This document shows, one piece after another, positions 35,142-45,010 of a stretch of 64,000 bases of DNA (its first letter is position 1; each line of letters begins with the position of its first letter). Both the position numbers and the translations under genes were made by a program. The DNA comes from Actinokineospora diospyrosa. Lineage in GTDB: Bacteria > Actinomycetota > Actinomycetes > Mycobacteriales > Pseudonocardiaceae. The stretch covers positions 124,001-188,000 of the forward strand of contig NZ_JAMTCO010000004.1 of NCBI RefSeq assembly GCF_024171925.1, read 5' to 3'. The notes under the pieces were generated by a model, which was given only the letters and a program-made list of their open reading frames with translations, made no database searches and was not told the origin of the DNA.

Positions 35142-35183
35142 AAATGCCGGAGTTCTATTTGTCCGATTCCAGAACCGGCATTT
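35142..35183 (-). terminator. hairpin downstream of the XRE gene
   Basis: AAATGCCGG at 35142-35150 pairs with CCGGCATTT at 35175-35183, loop 24 nt. It lies immediately after the XRE gene stop at 35187 on the minus strand and upstream of the protease gene, so it could end the regulator transcript. Confidence 0.45.
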
Positions 35184-35186
35184 CTG

Positions 35187-36572
35187 TTATGGCCGGACCG
35201 TATGCCCACCCGGGCCGCCGACGCGCTCGGCGAACCCGCGCACCGCGGCGACCGCGCCCCAGCGCCGCCCCAGCCGGGCGCGCAGTCCGGCGACCTCGGC
35301 GGTGATGGTGCTGCGGCCCGCCGCCTCGGCCTCCAGCAGCACCGGTTCGGCGAGCGCGACCGCGGCGTCCGGTTCCCCGGCGCAGGCGTGCGCGTCGGCC
35401 AGCCGCACGGCCAGCAGCAGCGCGGCCGGTCGCATCCGCTCGGGCACCAGGGCCGCGGACTGGCCGGTCACGACCACGGCCTGCCTGGCCAGCGCCCGGT
35501 CCCCGGTGAGCACGGCCAGGTCGCGCAACGCGGCACCGGCGGCGGCGTCGACCCTGAGCTTGCCCATGTCCCCCACCAGCCACGGGACCTCCAGGTGGTC
35601 GCGCTCGCCCAAGCGCCCCAGCGCGGTCTCGGCGGCGGCCATCGCGCGCAGCGCCTCCGCGTCGTCCCCGGCGACCGCGTGCCCCCTGGCCAGGGACAAC
35701 TGGGCCAGGACGGTGGTCCACGGGCGGTCGGTGTCGGCCACCGCCATCGCCCGGCCGCAGGCGAGCGCGGTGTCGACGTCGCCGTCGAGCCTGGCCAGGG
35801 TGCTGACCTCGGCCAGCAGCCGGACCCGGGCGCCGACGTCGCCGACCAGGTCGGCGCGGGCCAGGCCGTGGCCGAACCAGGCCATGCTCAGCGTGGTCTG
35901 CCCCCGGTGCATCCGCAGCCTGCCCGCGATCGCCGCGTAGTGCGCGGCTAACCGCAGGTGGGCGGCGTGCGGCTCGTCGGCGGCGTCACCTAAGCGGGTC
36001 AACGCGTGCAGCAGCCACTCGACCGCGGGTAAGGCGGAGGCCGACTCGCTCTGCAGGCTGACCCGGCTGTACTCGGCGAGCAGCGCGGTCAGCACGTGCG
36101 TCAGGTCGGGGTCGAGCCCGCGCGGCGGGCGGCGGCCGGGACCGAGCAGGGCCAGCAGGTCACGGGCGGTGTCGAGGTCGGGGACCGGGCACCCGGCGGG
36201 TCCGTGCAGCGGGCAGCCGACGCCGTCGACGGGCAGGGTCGCGGGCCAGAACCGCACCGTGACCGGCACCGACTCCTCCCCCGCGCCGGGCAGCAGCGAC
36301 AGCAGCGTGCGCTGCGGGGGTTCGGGTTCGCGGGCGGGTTCGCGGCACAGCGCGACCAGCTCGCCCTCTGCGCCGAGGATCGTGTCGAGGCACTCGACCA
36401 GGCCAGCGGGCGGTACCCGGACGCCGCTCTCCAGCTTGGAGATGAGGCTGTGGTGGTAGCCGACCCGCAGGCCGAGTTGGGCCTGGGTCAGCCCGGCCCG
36501 CCTGCGCCACTCGCGCATCCGGCGGCCGAACTCCGGCCAGTGCGCGGACTGCCCGCTCGCGTGGCCAGCCAT
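35187..36572 (-). CDS. XRE-family regulator with TPR-like helical domain
   Basis: A 461-residue protein. ATG 36572 is used, with GGGAGG four bases upstream. A helix-turn-helix occupies residues about 14-70 ([32 protein letters not shown]). The rest is Ala/Leu-rich helical repeats resembling TPRs ([26 protein letters not shown] pairs), as in many actinomycete XRE-TPR regulators. A short segment [16 protein letters not shown] has two Cys/His pairs. It is transcribed toward the protease gene and may regulate it; this is only suggested by position. Confidence 0.82.
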   Translation of the reverse strand: MAGHASGQSAHWPEFGRRMREWRRRAGLTQAQLGLRVGYHHSLISKLESGVRVPPAGLVECLDTILGAEGELVALCREPAREPEPPQRTLLSLLPGAGEESVPVTVRFWPATLPVDGVGCPLHGPAGCPVPDLDTARDLLALLGPGRRPPRGLDPDLTHVLTALLAEYSRVSLQSESASALPAVEWLLHALTRLGDAADEPHAAHLRLAAHYAAIAGRLRMHRGQTTLSMAWFGHGLARADLVGDVGARVRLLAEVSTLARLDGDVDTALACGRAMAVADTDRPWTTVLAQLSLARGHAVAGDDAEALRAMAAAETALGRLGERDHLEVPWLVGDMGKLRVDAAAGAALRDLAVLTGDRALARQAVVVTGQSAALVPERMRPAALLLAVRLADAHACAGEPDAAVALAEPVLLEAEAAGRSTITAEVAGLRARLGRRWGAVAAVRGFAERVGGPGGHTVRP

Positions 36573-36881
36573 GCCGCCTCCCGCTCGCCTGGCCCGCACG
36601 GGCCGCCGAAAGCGGGGAGCGTAGCACCGCGTTCGGACAATGGGTGTGTTCTGCCCCACACTCCGAACATGGGAAATAAACAGACCGGCGGGCGCCGGCG
36701 ATCGGCGTGTCAATTCGCGTTATTCACCGTCGGTATTCAACTCGGTGCGGCCCTTTTTCACAGTCCGCCCGAAACGGACATTTACCGCCCGCGGCAACGC
36801 GGCGATTGTGTCCGTTGTTCCGATTGTCGGTATTGCGCCCGCCGACGGGAGTGCGGGGTTTTGCCGGAATCGAGGAGGGGG
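36573..36881. other. 309-bp intergenic region, lower GC, with inverted repeat
   Basis: AT-richer than its surroundings. AACGGACA at 36773-36780 and TGTCCGTT at 36809-36816 form an 8-bp inverted repeat downstream of the response-regulator stop, perhaps a weak terminator. The part near 36640 (ATGGGTGTGTTCTGCCCC) should hold the promoter of the XRE gene. No gene is supportable. Confidence 0.45.
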
Positions 36882-37571
36882 TCAGGACTTGGGGACGTCG
36901 TAGCGGTAGCCCATGCCGCGCGCCGCCTTGATCGGGGAGTCGTCGGCCGACCAGTTGAGTTTGCGGCGCAGCCGCAGCACGGCGAACTTGACCCGGTCGG
37001 CGCCGATGCCGGTCGGGTCGTTCCAGACCAGGTTGAGCAGCTGGCGCGGCGAGAGCACCGCGCCCCGGTGCTGCACGAAGGTCGCCAGCAGCCGGTACTC
37101 GGTGGCGTTGACCTCGGCCTCGACGCCGTTGACGAACACCCGCCGGGAGCGGTGGTCCATGCGCACCACGCCGTCGTCGTAGACCTCGGCCTGGCTGGTG
37201 CCGCCCGCCTGCTCGGTGCGGCGCAGGATGGCCTCGATGCGGGCCAGCAGCTCGCTGGTGGAGAACGGCTTGGTCAGGTAGTCGTCGGCGCCGCCGCGCA
37301 GGCCGCGGACCTTGTCGGCCTCCATGCCGTGCGCGGTGAGCAGCAGCACCGGCACGTCGCTGACGTCGCGGATGCGCTCGAGCACCATCCAGCCGTCGAT
37401 CACCGGCAACCCGATGTCGAGCAGCACCAGGGTCGGGTGCGACTCGTGCAGCGCGCGCAGGCCCTGGCGCCCGTCGGGGGCGACGGTCACCTCGTGCCCG
37501 GCCCGCTCCAGGATCACCCGCAGCGCCAGCGCGATGTCCGGCTCGTCCTCCACCACCAGCACGTTGCTCAT
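36882..37571 (-). CDS. OmpR/PhoB-family response regulator
   Basis: A 229-residue two-component regulator starting at ATG 37571. The receiver domain has the acidic pair DE at 9-10, phosphoacceptor Asp52 in VLLDIGLP, Thr79 and Lys101 in LTKPF. The C-terminal winged helix (about 130-229) contains VNATEYRLLATFVQHRGAVLS and VKFAVLRLRRKL. It overlaps the start of its kinase gene's end by 4 bp (ATGA), so the two are coupled. Target genes are unknown. Confidence 0.93.
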   Translation of the reverse strand: MSNVLVVEDEPDIALALRVILERAGHEVTVAPDGRQGLRALHESHPTLVLLDIGLPVIDGWMVLERIRDVSDVPVLLLTAHGMEADKVRGLRGGADDYLTKPFSTSELLARIEAILRRTEQAGGTSQAEVYDDGVVRMDHRSRRVFVNGVEAEVNATEYRLLATFVQHRGAVLSPRQLLNLVWNDPTGIGADRVKFAVLRLRRKLNWSADDSPIKAARGMGYRYDVPKS

Positions 37572-39352
37572 CGCCGCCCCATCCCCCCGGTCCCGATCCG
37601 CCCGCTGACGCCGATCCCCGTGCCGCCCGGCTCCTCGCTCCCCCGGCTGCCGCCGAGCCCGCCGAGCCCGTCGTCCACGCCGACCTCGGCGGGCAGCGTG
37701 ACCCGGACGGTCGTGCCGACGCCCTCGGTGCTCTCGATGCTCATCGCGCCCTGGTGCACCGCGACGATCTGCTTGCAGATGGACAGCCCCAGCCCGCTGC
37801 CCGGGATGCCCGCGGCGCCCGCGTTGGAGGCCCTGGTGAAGGCCTCGAACAGGCCGGGCAGGTCCGCGGCTGGCACGCCGATGCCGGTGTCGGACACCGC
37901 GATGGTCCAGCTCGCGGCGTCCGCGCGGGCCTCGACCCGCACCGCGCCGCCCGCCCTGGTGAACTTCAGCGCGTTGGTGAGCACGTTGTCGAGCACCTGG
38001 GTGAGCCGGGCCGGATCGCCGTGGATGTGCGGGCCGGTGCCCACCGCCGAGGTGACCGAGATGCCCGCCCGGGTGCCGATCGCCACGTGGTTCTCGGTGG
38101 CCTTGGTGACCAGGTCGGCCACGTCGATGTCGGTGAAGGACATGGACAGCTGGTGGGTCTCCAGCCGCGAGAGCAGCAGCAGGTCGTCGACCAGGCGCAG
38201 CAGCCGGTTGGCGTTGCGGCTGATGACCGCCAGGTGCGCGGCCTGCTGGGTGGACAGCGGCTCGGGGGTGTCCTCCATCATCTCGGCGAAGGCCAGCACC
38301 GCGGTCAGCGGCGTGCGCAGCTCGTGGGAGACGGTGGCGACGAAGCGGCTCTTGAGGTTGGCCGCCTCCTCCAGCGCCCGGTTGGTCTCCTCCAGCTCGG
38401 AGCGGGCCACCGACTCGCGGGTGATGTCGCGGAAGTACCAGAGGGTGCCCATCGACGAGCTGGCCCGCAGCGGCACCAGGTCGCAGGTGACGACCCGGCC
38501 ACCGGCCAGCAGCAGCCGCACCGCGCGGTGCACCCGCCCGGAGCGCACCATCCGGTCGAGCATCTCCCAGGCGACGCCGGGGTCGGTGCACTCGCTGGCG
38601 ATCAGGTCGAGCAGCTCGGCCACGGTGGCGCCGGTGACCTCGCGGCCGGGGCGGAAGATCCGGTCGAACGCGGTGTTGTCCATCAGCACCCGGTAGCCGT
38701 CGTCGACGACCACCCCGCCCGCCAGGTGCAGCACCAGCTCGCGCAGCCTGGCCCGCTCCACGGCCAGCGCCCGGTCGGCCGCGCGCTTCTCGGTGACGTT
38801 GTGCCCGTGGGCGACCACGGCGTTGATGCCGGTGGTCTCCAGCAGGTTGATCATGCTGATGGCCAGCACCAGCCAGCGGCCGTCGGCGTGGCGGACCCTG
38901 GCGTCCACCTCGACCTGGGTGCCCGGCGCCGCGGCGAGCGCGGCGAAGGCCCGCTGCAGGCCGCCGATGTCGTGCGGGTGCACCAGGGCGCCGAGCTGGC
39001 GGGGCAGGACCGTGCCGGTCGGGTAGCCCAGGACGTCGGTGACGGCGTCGGGGGCAGCGGTCATCGTGCCGTCCGGGTTGACCGTGACGACCAGGGCGCG
39101 GTCGGCGGTGGGCGGCAGGCCCGAGCGCGGCAGCGGAACGCCGGTGTCGTCCTCGCGGTCGTTGAGCGCGCTCACCAGGCCGATGACCGAGCGCAGCACC
39201 GTGGTGTCGTCGGGGTCCAGGCCGCCGGAGACGGCCTCGTGCAGCAGGTCGGTGACCTGGCCCGGGTCGACGGCGCCGAGCAGGCGGGTGGCCTCGTCGA
39301 GCAGGCCCGCGAGGGCGGGTCTGGCTCGCTGGCCTGCCTGGTCAGACGACAT
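37568..39352 (-). CDS. PAS-domain sensor histidine kinase
   Basis: A 594-residue kinase with no membrane segment, so probably a cytoplasmic sensor. Two PAS-like domains occupy about residues 75-320 (VVTVNPDGTMTAAPDAVTDV; VVDDGYRVLMDNTAFDRIF). The phosphorylated His343 is in VSHELRTPLT, and the ATPase is intact: N-box NVLTNALKF, G1 SDTGIGVP, G2 GSGLGLSI. It feeds the adjacent response regulator. It is divergent from the second kinase at 39552, which shares the PAS-HisKA design. Confidence 0.93.
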   Translation of the reverse strand: MSSDQAGQRARPALAGLLDEATRLLGAVDPGQVTDLLHEAVSGGLDPDDTTVLRSVIGLVSALNDREDDTGVPLPRSGLPPTADRALVVTVNPDGTMTAAPDAVTDVLGYPTGTVLPRQLGALVHPHDIGGLQRAFAALAAAPGTQVEVDARVRHADGRWLVLAISMINLLETTGINAVVAHGHNVTEKRAADRALAVERARLRELVLHLAGGVVVDDGYRVLMDNTAFDRIFRPGREVTGATVAELLDLIASECTDPGVAWEMLDRMVRSGRVHRAVRLLLAGGRVVTCDLVPLRASSSMGTLWYFRDITRESVARSELEETNRALEEAANLKSRFVATVSHELRTPLTAVLAFAEMMEDTPEPLSTQQAAHLAVISRNANRLLRLVDDLLLLSRLETHQLSMSFTDIDVADLVTKATENHVAIGTRAGISVTSAVGTGPHIHGDPARLTQVLDNVLTNALKFTRAGGAVRVEARADAASWTIAVSDTGIGVPAADLPGLFEAFTRASNAGAAGIPGSGLGLSICKQIVAVHQGAMSIESTEGVGTTVRVTLPAEVGVDDGLGGLGGSRGSEEPGGTGIGVSGRIGTGGMGRR

Positions 39353-39551
39353 AGGTTCACTCCAGTGGCGGTACGGGGCGTCCCCCGGGCCACACTACGA
39401 GCGCGGCCGGTCCGGGCGAGCCGATCCGGTCCACGATGGACGATTTTCACCGGATCGAGTGGTCCGTGGTAGCGAATCCGGTGCGGAACGGTTGTCATCA
39501 CCGCGACCTGGCGCCCGCTGTTGGCCACACTGATCACGTCAAGGAGGTCAC

Positions 39552-41309
39552 ATGGCGGACACCACCGCGGGCTCCCCGTGGGACTGCGCGGCCGCGGTGC
39601 GCGCTGTCACCTGGGCCGACCGCTCGGGCCGTGCGGTGTACGCCGCGCTCGGCCTGCTGCGCGCGCTGCCCGGGGTGGTCGAGGCGGGCGTGGGCGCCGC
39701 GGTGCCCGGTGCCGCGGTCACCGTCGCGCTGACCTCGGGCGGGGTGGTGTCGGTGCGCTGCGCGGGCGAGCCGGACCCGAGGCTGGCGCCGCTGGTGGAC
39801 ACCGTGGCCGCCGCGCTGGACGCGGCCCGCGCCGACGGCGGGGTGATCGACTTCCGGGACGCGGTGATCGCGCAGATGCCCAGCATCGTGGCGCTGTTCA
39901 CCCCGGACGGGGTGCTGCGGTGGAGCAACATGGTGCACTGGCCCGACGGCACCCCGGTCCGCTACGGCGAGACCACGCTGTCGGCGATCACCTCGCTGGT
40001 GCACCCGGACGACCAGCCGCAGCTGGCGGACCTGATCGAGAACCTGCACACCCAGGACCGCGGCGGGCAGCTGCGGCACACGGCGCGGGTGCGCACCCCG
40101 CTGGGCTGGCGGGTGCTCGACATCGACTTCCTGGACCGCATCGACGACCCGGTGATCGGCGGGCTGGTCGCCTTCGCGCACGACATCACCGCGCTGCAGG
40201 AGGCCCAGCGCGAGACCAGGGTGGCCGCGGCCCGGCTGCGGCACCTGGTCGACTCGCTCGAGGTGGGCGTGCTGCTGCAGGACGACGACCGGGTGGTGCT
40301 GACGGCGAACACGGCCGCGGCGACGATGCTGGACCTGCGCAAGCCCTCGGTGGAGCTGACCGGGCTGCACGCCGAGGTGGTCCGCGGGCTGCGCGGGCTG
40401 CCCGCCGGGCACTACGTGGCGATCGACGAGCTGGCCAAGCGGTGGATGGCCGACGCGGTGCCGGTGCGCGGGGCGGCGGTGAACCTGGGGCCGGACCGGG
40501 TGCTGGAGGTCGACTTCGTGCCGGTCAAGATCGACCAGGAGCGGTTGGGGCACCTGTGGGTGCTGCGCGACATCACCGAGCAGGTCGAGTCGCAGCGGTC
40601 CCTGCAGCGCCGCAACGCCGAGCTGTCGCGGTTGGCCTCGCTCAAGACGGAGTTCATCGCGACGGTGTCGCACGAGCTGCGCACCCCGCTGACGACGCTG
40701 ACCTCGCTGACCCCGCTGCTGACCGACGGCAAGGGCGACCGCACGCTGGCGCTGGCGGTCGACCGCAACGTGCACCGGATGGCGACGCTGGTGGAGACGC
40801 TGCTGTTCCTGGCGGGCCTGGAGTCGCACTCGCGGCACCTGGAGCTGACCCCGATCCGGATGGAACCGCTTGTGGCCGAACAGATCGCCACGCTCACCGG
40901 GCCCGCTGGCGAGCGCGGGGTGAGCGTGGTCAACGGCCGCGGCGCGGCGGTCACCGTGCTCACCGGTGACCGGGACCTGCTGGCCCGCATGGCCCACCAC
41001 GTCGTCGCCGCCGCGATCGGCAGCTCACCGCCGTCGGCCTCGGTCCACGTGCGCTGCGCCGTCGAAGCCGACGACTGGGTCCTCGAGGTGATCGACGAGA
41101 ACCCCCTGCCCGGCGACTCCGGCCGCCTCTTCACCACCATGCCCTTCGGCGGCGGCGACGGCGACCGGTTGATCGGCTCCGGCCTGGGCCTGGTGCTGGC
41201 CCGCGCGATCGCCGAACGCCACGGCGGCGCGATGGTGCTGACCCCCGCGCACAGCGGCAACGGGACCGTGATCCGGATAGAACTGCCGGTCGCGGGCCTG
41301 ACTTCATAA
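39552..41309 (+). CDS. PAS-domain histidine kinase with degenerate ATP-binding domain
   Basis: A 585-residue cytoplasmic sensor with an ideal AAGGAGG site before ATG 39552. Two PAS-like domains (about 95-330; LFTPDGVLRWSNMVHW, LVDSLEVGVLLQDDDRVVL). His374 in VSHELRTPLT is intact. The ATPase domain is not: the N-box Asn is absent (MAHHVVAAAIG), and the G1 DxGxG is replaced by IDENPLPG, while the G2 GSGLGLVLA remains. It may lack kinase activity and act with the neighbouring intact kinase. It has no response-regulator gene of its own. Confidence 0.9.
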   Translation: MADTTAGSPWDCAAAVRAVTWADRSGRAVYAALGLLRALPGVVEAGVGAAVPGAAVTVALTSGGVVSVRCAGEPDPRLAPLVDTVAAALDAARADGGVIDFRDAVIAQMPSIVALFTPDGVLRWSNMVHWPDGTPVRYGETTLSAITSLVHPDDQPQLADLIENLHTQDRGGQLRHTARVRTPLGWRVLDIDFLDRIDDPVIGGLVAFAHDITALQEAQRETRVAAARLRHLVDSLEVGVLLQDDDRVVLTANTAAATMLDLRKPSVELTGLHAEVVRGLRGLPAGHYVAIDELAKRWMADAVPVRGAAVNLGPDRVLEVDFVPVKIDQERLGHLWVLRDITEQVESQRSLQRRNAELSRLASLKTEFIATVSHELRTPLTTLTSLTPLLTDGKGDRTLALAVDRNVHRMATLVETLLFLAGLESHSRHLELTPIRMEPLVAEQIATLTGPAGERGVSVVNGRGAAVTVLTGDRDLLARMAHHVVAAAIGSSPPSASVHVRCAVEADDWVLEVIDENPLPGDSGRLFTTMPFGGGDGDRLIGSGLGLVLARAIAERHGGAMVLTPAHSGNGTVIRIELPVAGLTS

Positions 41310-41383
41310 GCTCCCGTCAGCCCGTCCACAGCCAACTCACAGCTCGCGCGCGCACTGTTGAGGCGTGGACTGAGGAGGCGCTC

Positions 41384-42037
41384 ATGGACTGGCACCTGGC
41401 GGGAACCCAAGGCAACCGGCGTTTCAACGCGGACGCGGCCGCCTCCAGCACCCTGGGCGACACCGTCGTCCTGGCCCTGGCCGACGGCATCGGCGACACC
41501 CCCGAAGCGGCCCTGGCCGCCCGCACCGCCACCGCCGCCGCCACCAAGGTCGGCTGGAGCCCCCTGGAAGGCGTCCTGGCCGCCCAACGCGCCCTCAGAT
41601 CCCTCCCCACCGGCGACTGCGTCCTGGTGGTCGCCCACGTAACACCCACCGGCTACCGAGTGGCCTGGGTAGGCGACACCCGAGCGTACACATGGGACGG
41701 TCGCCTGACCCAGTTGACGACTGATCACACTGTGGCGCAGTACTTCTTGACGCGAGGCGTGACTGTGGCAGCGCACCTGGCGAACGTGGTGACGGCCAGT
41801 GTGCGGACGGTAGAGCGGGAAGCGATCGGGACAGTGGACACGTACCAGGCGGCGACTCTGCTACTGACCACGGATGGCGTCCACAAGGGACTTAGCGCCG
41901 ACAGGATCGCCGCACTGGCGGGCGGAGAGGACGCTGCCGCCGCCCTTGTCGCAGCTTCAGCGGCAACGGACAACGCTACAGCGATCGTGCTGCACGGACA
42001 TACGTCTGTCGTCACACAGGCACTGGCAGTCGCTTAG
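41384..42037 (+). CDS. PP2C-family Ser/Thr phosphatase, compact
   Basis: A 217-residue PPM/PP2C phosphatase starting at ATG 41384. Metal-binding Asps are suggested by NRRFNADA and LADGIGD, with VAWVGDTRAY, LLTTDGVHK and ATDNATAIV completing the family motifs. It is at the short end of family length. Downstream of the degenerate kinase and on the same strand. Codon choice changes sharply near 41640: the first 85 codons end almost always in G or C, the rest use A/T-ending codons freely. Confidence 0.85.
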   Translation: MDWHLAGTQGNRRFNADAAASSTLGDTVVLALADGIGDTPEAALAARTATAAATKVGWSPLEGVLAAQRALRSLPTGDCVLVVAHVTPTGYRVAWVGDTRAYTWDGRLTQLTTDHTVAQYFLTRGVTVAAHLANVVTASVRTVEREAIGTVDTYQAATLLLTTDGVHKGLSADRIAALAGGEDAAAALVAASAATDNATAIVLHGHTSVVTQALAVA

Positions 42038-42132
42038 GACGTTGAGGATGGCACTGCTACGGGCCCTGACGGTTGGTTGCCTATAGGCGGCAATCGCTTG
42101 CGGCGCCTGCCTGCGGTGGTTGTCGAGGGTGT

Positions 42133-42415
42133 TTGTCCACAACGCTTTGAGTTGTCCACAGGCTGCTGCTTGCTGCTCCCGTTCTGTCGGGTTGTCTCGG
42201 TAGGCTGTGTATTGGGGGCTCTTGGCGCAGATGATCTTGCCTGGGGTCGCTGGTAGCTGTTTGTCCACAACGGTTCCGCTTGTCCACAGGCCCTGTTTGC
42301 TGCTGCCGTTGTGTCGGTGTGCGTCGGTAGGCTGTGTATTTGGGGGCTTTCGATCAGGTTGATCTTGGCATAGGCCGGGGTTGGGAGTGCGGGGCAAGGG
42401 ATTCGGGCCTCCGCC
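42133..42415 (+). repeat. DnaA-box doublet array, copy A (two 128-bp units)
   Basis: TTGTCCACA occurs at 42133-42141, 42152-42160, 42261-42269 and 42280-42288, all in the same direction. Each pair has 19 bp between starts and the motif ACG after the first box and GG after the second. The units repeat at 128 bp and each continues into TCGGTAGGCTGTGTATT, a run of Gs, then GATCTTG. TTGTCCACA is the consensus DnaA box of Streptomyces. From the second box to about 42427 the sequence is an almost exact inverted copy of 48450-48705. Confidence 0.85.
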
Positions 42416-42475
42416 TTCGGCTCCGGTGAACGCCTCGGCTTCGCCATCGGTGCAGATCCGCGACAATGCGGAAAG

Positions 42476-42616
42476 CTCGATGGGGCGAACTTGTTTTGCG
42501 CGGGGCCCCTACAACACCCGACGCAGAACCGCAAAGCAGGGGCCCAAAAGCAGGCCCTGCCGCTGACGACGCTACGGGTGTTGTCCCCCCACGCAAAACA
42601 AGTCCGCCCCATCGAG
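42476..42616 (-). repeat. long hairpin element, copy A (candidate structured RNA)
   Basis: Arms of 25 bp (42476-42500 and 42592-42616) differ at one position only. Inside, ACAACACCCG/CGGGTGTTGT and GCAGGG/CCCTGC form further stems. In the minus-strand sense the single arm mismatch becomes a G-U pair. Compared with copy B, three stem pairs change on both sides at once, so pairing is preserved. That suggests a folded RNA read from this strand, though a DNA hairpin or mobile-element end is possible. Confidence 0.6.
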
Positions 42617-42740
42617 CCGGCCTGGCACCAGCGACTCCGACTGTCCACGCGCTGAGCAGGTGGGTCGGGGCGGACCTGACGGAAGGCCAGTTGGCACCGA
42701 CGGGTCCGAGTGTCCACGGGCTGGGTTGGGTGGGCTGGCG
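42617..42740 (-). repeat. 68-bp units next to hairpin, copy A
   Basis: About two units related to those at 47923-48228 in inverted orientation. Key words on the minus strand are GTGGACACTCGGACCCGTCG, GGTGCCA, and GTCAGGTCCGCCCC. The unit touching the hairpin ends GGTGCCAGGCCGG in both copies. Confidence 0.7.
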
Positions 42741-42745
42741 GGTGG

Positions 42746-42958
42746 TTGTCAACAACGTGCTCTGTTGTCCACAGGCGGTGGCCGCCGCTCCGGTTCTGTC
42801 AGGTTTCCTCGTTAGGCTGTATATCGGGGCTCTTGTGGCAGATGATCTTGCATGGGACGAGTCGGAAGCCTCGCTGCCTACAGGCAAACGAGCAGGGCCA
42901 TGCGACGAGGTCGACCCCGGAGCCGAACGCCCGAAACCCCTTGTCACACCCAGGAAAC
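42746..42958 (+). repeat. third, diverged DnaA-box doublet unit, copy A
   Basis: TTGTCAACA at 42746-42754 (one mismatch) and TTGTCCACA at 42765-42773 keep the 19-bp spacing. The trailing TCGTTAGGCTGTATAT, GGGGCTCTTG and GATGATCTTG are clear relatives of the other units. It is more diverged than units one and two, so it is older or less constrained. Confidence 0.7.
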
Positions 42959-42964
42959 GCCGAT

Positions 42965-42992
42965 GGCCCCGCTCCACAAAGGAAGCGGGGCC
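42965..42992 (-). terminator. terminator of the chemoreceptor gene
   Basis: GGCCCCGCT at 42965-42973 pairs perfectly with AGCGGGGCC at 42984-42992, loop 10 nt, 13 bp after the chemoreceptor stop on the minus strand. Confidence 0.7.
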
Positions 42993-43004
42993 ACCAGAGC
43001 GCCT

Positions 43005-44930
43005 CTAGATCGTGAACCGACTGACGATGCCCCGCATGCGCTCCGCGGTCCCGGCAAGCTCATCAGCCGCAGCAGCCGTGGAGACCGCGCCCGTCGTGGT
43101 CTGCTCGTTCTCGACGACCACCTCGCTGATGCCCTCGGCGATCTCGCGGGCACCGGACGCGACCTGGCCGATGGCTCGGCTCATGTCGCCGGTGGTGGCG
43201 GACTGCTCCTCCACCGCCGCGGCGATGGTGGTTTGGAAGTCGTTGATGCGGGCGATGACGCCTGCGATGCCCTCGATGGCCTCGACCGCGGCCTTGGCGT
43301 CGGCTTGGATGGCCTCGACCTTGGCGGAGATGTCGCCGGTGGCCTTGCTCGTCTCGTGCGCCAGGTCCTTGACCTCCCCGGCCACGACGGCGAAGCCCTT
43401 GCCGGATTCGCCCGCTCGGGCGGCCTCGATGGTGGCGTTGAGGGCCAGCAGGTTGGTCTGGTCGGCGATCGAGGTGATGACCTTGACGACCTCGCCGATC
43501 TGCTTGGAGCTGTCCTCGAGCCTGCCGATGGTGGCCTGGGTGGCCAGGGCCGCGTCCACGGCCTCGACCGCGACGGCGGCGGCCTTGCTGGCGCCGGAGG
43601 AGATCTCGTCGATGGCGGAGGTCATGCCCTCCGCGCCGGTGGACACCGAGGTGACGTGGGCGGAGACCTGGTTGGCGATGGAGCCGACCTCGCCCGCCCT
43701 TGCCGCGCTCGACTCGGCGGTGCGGCGCAGTTCGCCGGAGACCGCGGACAGCTCGGTCGAGGCGCTGGCGACCCCCTCGGCGTCGCCCTGCAGTTCCTCG
43801 ATGGCGGACTTGACCCGGCCGAGGGCCTCGTTGAGGGCGTGGCCCATCTGGCCGACCTCGTCGCGGGTGTCGACCGACACGCGCTGGGTGAGGTCGCCGT
43901 CGGCGAGGGCGCGCAGGGTGTTCACGGTGCGGCGCAGCGGGACGGTGGCCGAGAGGTAGAAGCCGACCAGCAGGTAGCCGACCAGCAGGACCGCGACCAG
44001 GGTGGCGATCTCGACGGTGAGCGCCTTCTGCTCGAACGCCGCGATCCGGGTCTGCAGCAGTTCGTCGAGCTCCGGGCCGAGCTTGGCCATCAGCTGGGCG
44101 ACCTCGGTGCGCGCGGTGTCGCCGGTCGCCGCGGTGATCGAGGTCAGGTCGCCGGTCTCCACCGCGGTGTTGACCTGCGCGAGGATCGCCCGCAGCGCGG
44201 CCTGCTCGGCGTCCACATCGGACTTCGCGGCGGCCAGCTCGGCGCGGGCGGTCTTCTCGAAGGAGGTCTTCATCCCGGTGTCGACCGCGGCCTGGGTGCT
44301 CTCCAGCGCGCCGGAGGCCTTCGACAGCCGCAGCCGGGTGGACTGCAGGCCCTCGGCGGACCCGTCGGCCACCGCCAGCGCGGCGTCGTCGACGACCTGG
44401 CCGGTGAGGTCGAGCAGGGCGGGCAGCCGGAACACCAGCGCGTCCATCAGGTAGTACGAGTCGAGGTCCGGGTCCAGGGTCAGGTTCGACGTGTCGGAGA
44501 TGGCCACGATCAGGGTCAGCAGCGCCGTGGACGCCTTGGTGTAGGCGTCGTAAGCGCTCTGGCCGGTCCCCGAGGCCGCCGACAGCGCGGCGCGGGCGGT
44601 GCGCCACGCGTCGGTGACGCCCAGGTCGGCGCCGTAGGTGGCGTCGACCGCGTCGACGGCGGCGATCTCGTCGGTGATCGCCGACACCGGGGTGCCCGCG
44701 GCGGCGGCGCGGCGGGCCTCGACGGTCGCCGAGGTCAGGTCCAGGACCGGGCGCAGGTAGGCGACGCCGTCGCGCTCCTTGGCGCTGAAGTCGATCTGGG
44801 AGCTCTGGATGCCGATGTAGCCCCAGGCGACGAAGCCCAGCGGCAGCAGCAGCACGACGGTGAGCAGGAGGATCTTGTGGGCGTACTTGAGCCTGCCCAG
44901 CAGGGCGCTCGCGGGGGCGAACAGTGCCAC
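43005..44930 (-). CDS. methyl-accepting chemotaxis protein
   Basis: A 641-residue receptor. GTG 44930 is preferred because GAGGAG stands 6 bp upstream; the ATG at 44936 touches that site. A first membrane helix ([19 protein letters not shown]), an extracytoplasmic helical sensor of about 260 residues, a second helix ([19 protein letters not shown]), HAMP, and a signalling tip [22 protein letters not shown] are visible. The C-terminus lacks a CheR-binding pentapeptide. A sigma-28-like promoter lies upstream. It should steer the flagellar motor encoded at 49-64 kb, although no che genes lie in this window. Confidence 0.93.
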   Translation of the reverse strand: MALFAPASALLGRLKYAHKILLLTVVLLLPLGFVAWGYIGIQSSQIDFSAKERDGVAYLRPVLDLTSATVEARRAAAAGTPVSAITDEIAAVDAVDATYGADLGVTDAWRTARAALSAASGTGQSAYDAYTKASTALLTLIVAISDTSNLTLDPDLDSYYLMDALVFRLPALLDLTGQVVDDAALAVADGSAEGLQSTRLRLSKASGALESTQAAVDTGMKTSFEKTARAELAAAKSDVDAEQAALRAILAQVNTAVETGDLTSITAATGDTARTEVAQLMAKLGPELDELLQTRIAAFEQKALTVEIATLVAVLLVGYLLVGFYLSATVPLRRTVNTLRALADGDLTQRVSVDTRDEVGQMGHALNEALGRVKSAIEELQGDAEGVASASTELSAVSGELRRTAESSAARAGEVGSIANQVSAHVTSVSTGAEGMTSAIDEISSGASKAAAVAVEAVDAALATQATIGRLEDSSKQIGEVVKVITSIADQTNLLALNATIEAARAGESGKGFAVVAGEVKDLAHETSKATGDISAKVEAIQADAKAAVEAIEGIAGVIARINDFQTTIAAAVEEQSATTGDMSRAIGQVASGAREIAEGISEVVVENEQTTTGAVSTAAAADELAGTAERMRGIVSRFTI

Positions 44931-44967
44931 GACCATCTCCTCACCGACACGGTGTTCGTTTCCCGGA

Positions 44968-44994
44968 CACTCGGCGCGCGGCGGCGCGAGATGA
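44968..44994 (-). promoter_or_regulatory. sigma-28-like promoter of chemoreceptor gene
   Basis: On the minus strand, TCAT (44994-44991), 15 bp, then GCCGAGTG (44975-44968), about 38 bp before the start codon. It matches the spacing and core of the four elements before flgN, flagellin, fliD and flgB. Confidence 0.5.
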
Positions 44995-45010
44995 GGAAAA
45001 CCACACCGCC

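Noticed and set aside
34922..35209. Upstream N-terminal extension of the M4-M28 protease to 35209
   Set aside because: It would bury the signal peptide, and the ATG at 34921 has an ideal ribosome site.
42476..42616. Insertion sequence or MITE with transposase
   Set aside because: No transposase frame and no target-site duplication could be recognised; the paired changes in inner stems suit a folded element better. A passive mobile repeat is not fully excluded.
42133..42960. Box-rich region as the chromosomal origin (oriC)
   Set aside because: No dnaA, dnaN or other origin-linked genes are present, and the boxes occur in two inverted arrays split by unrelated genes.
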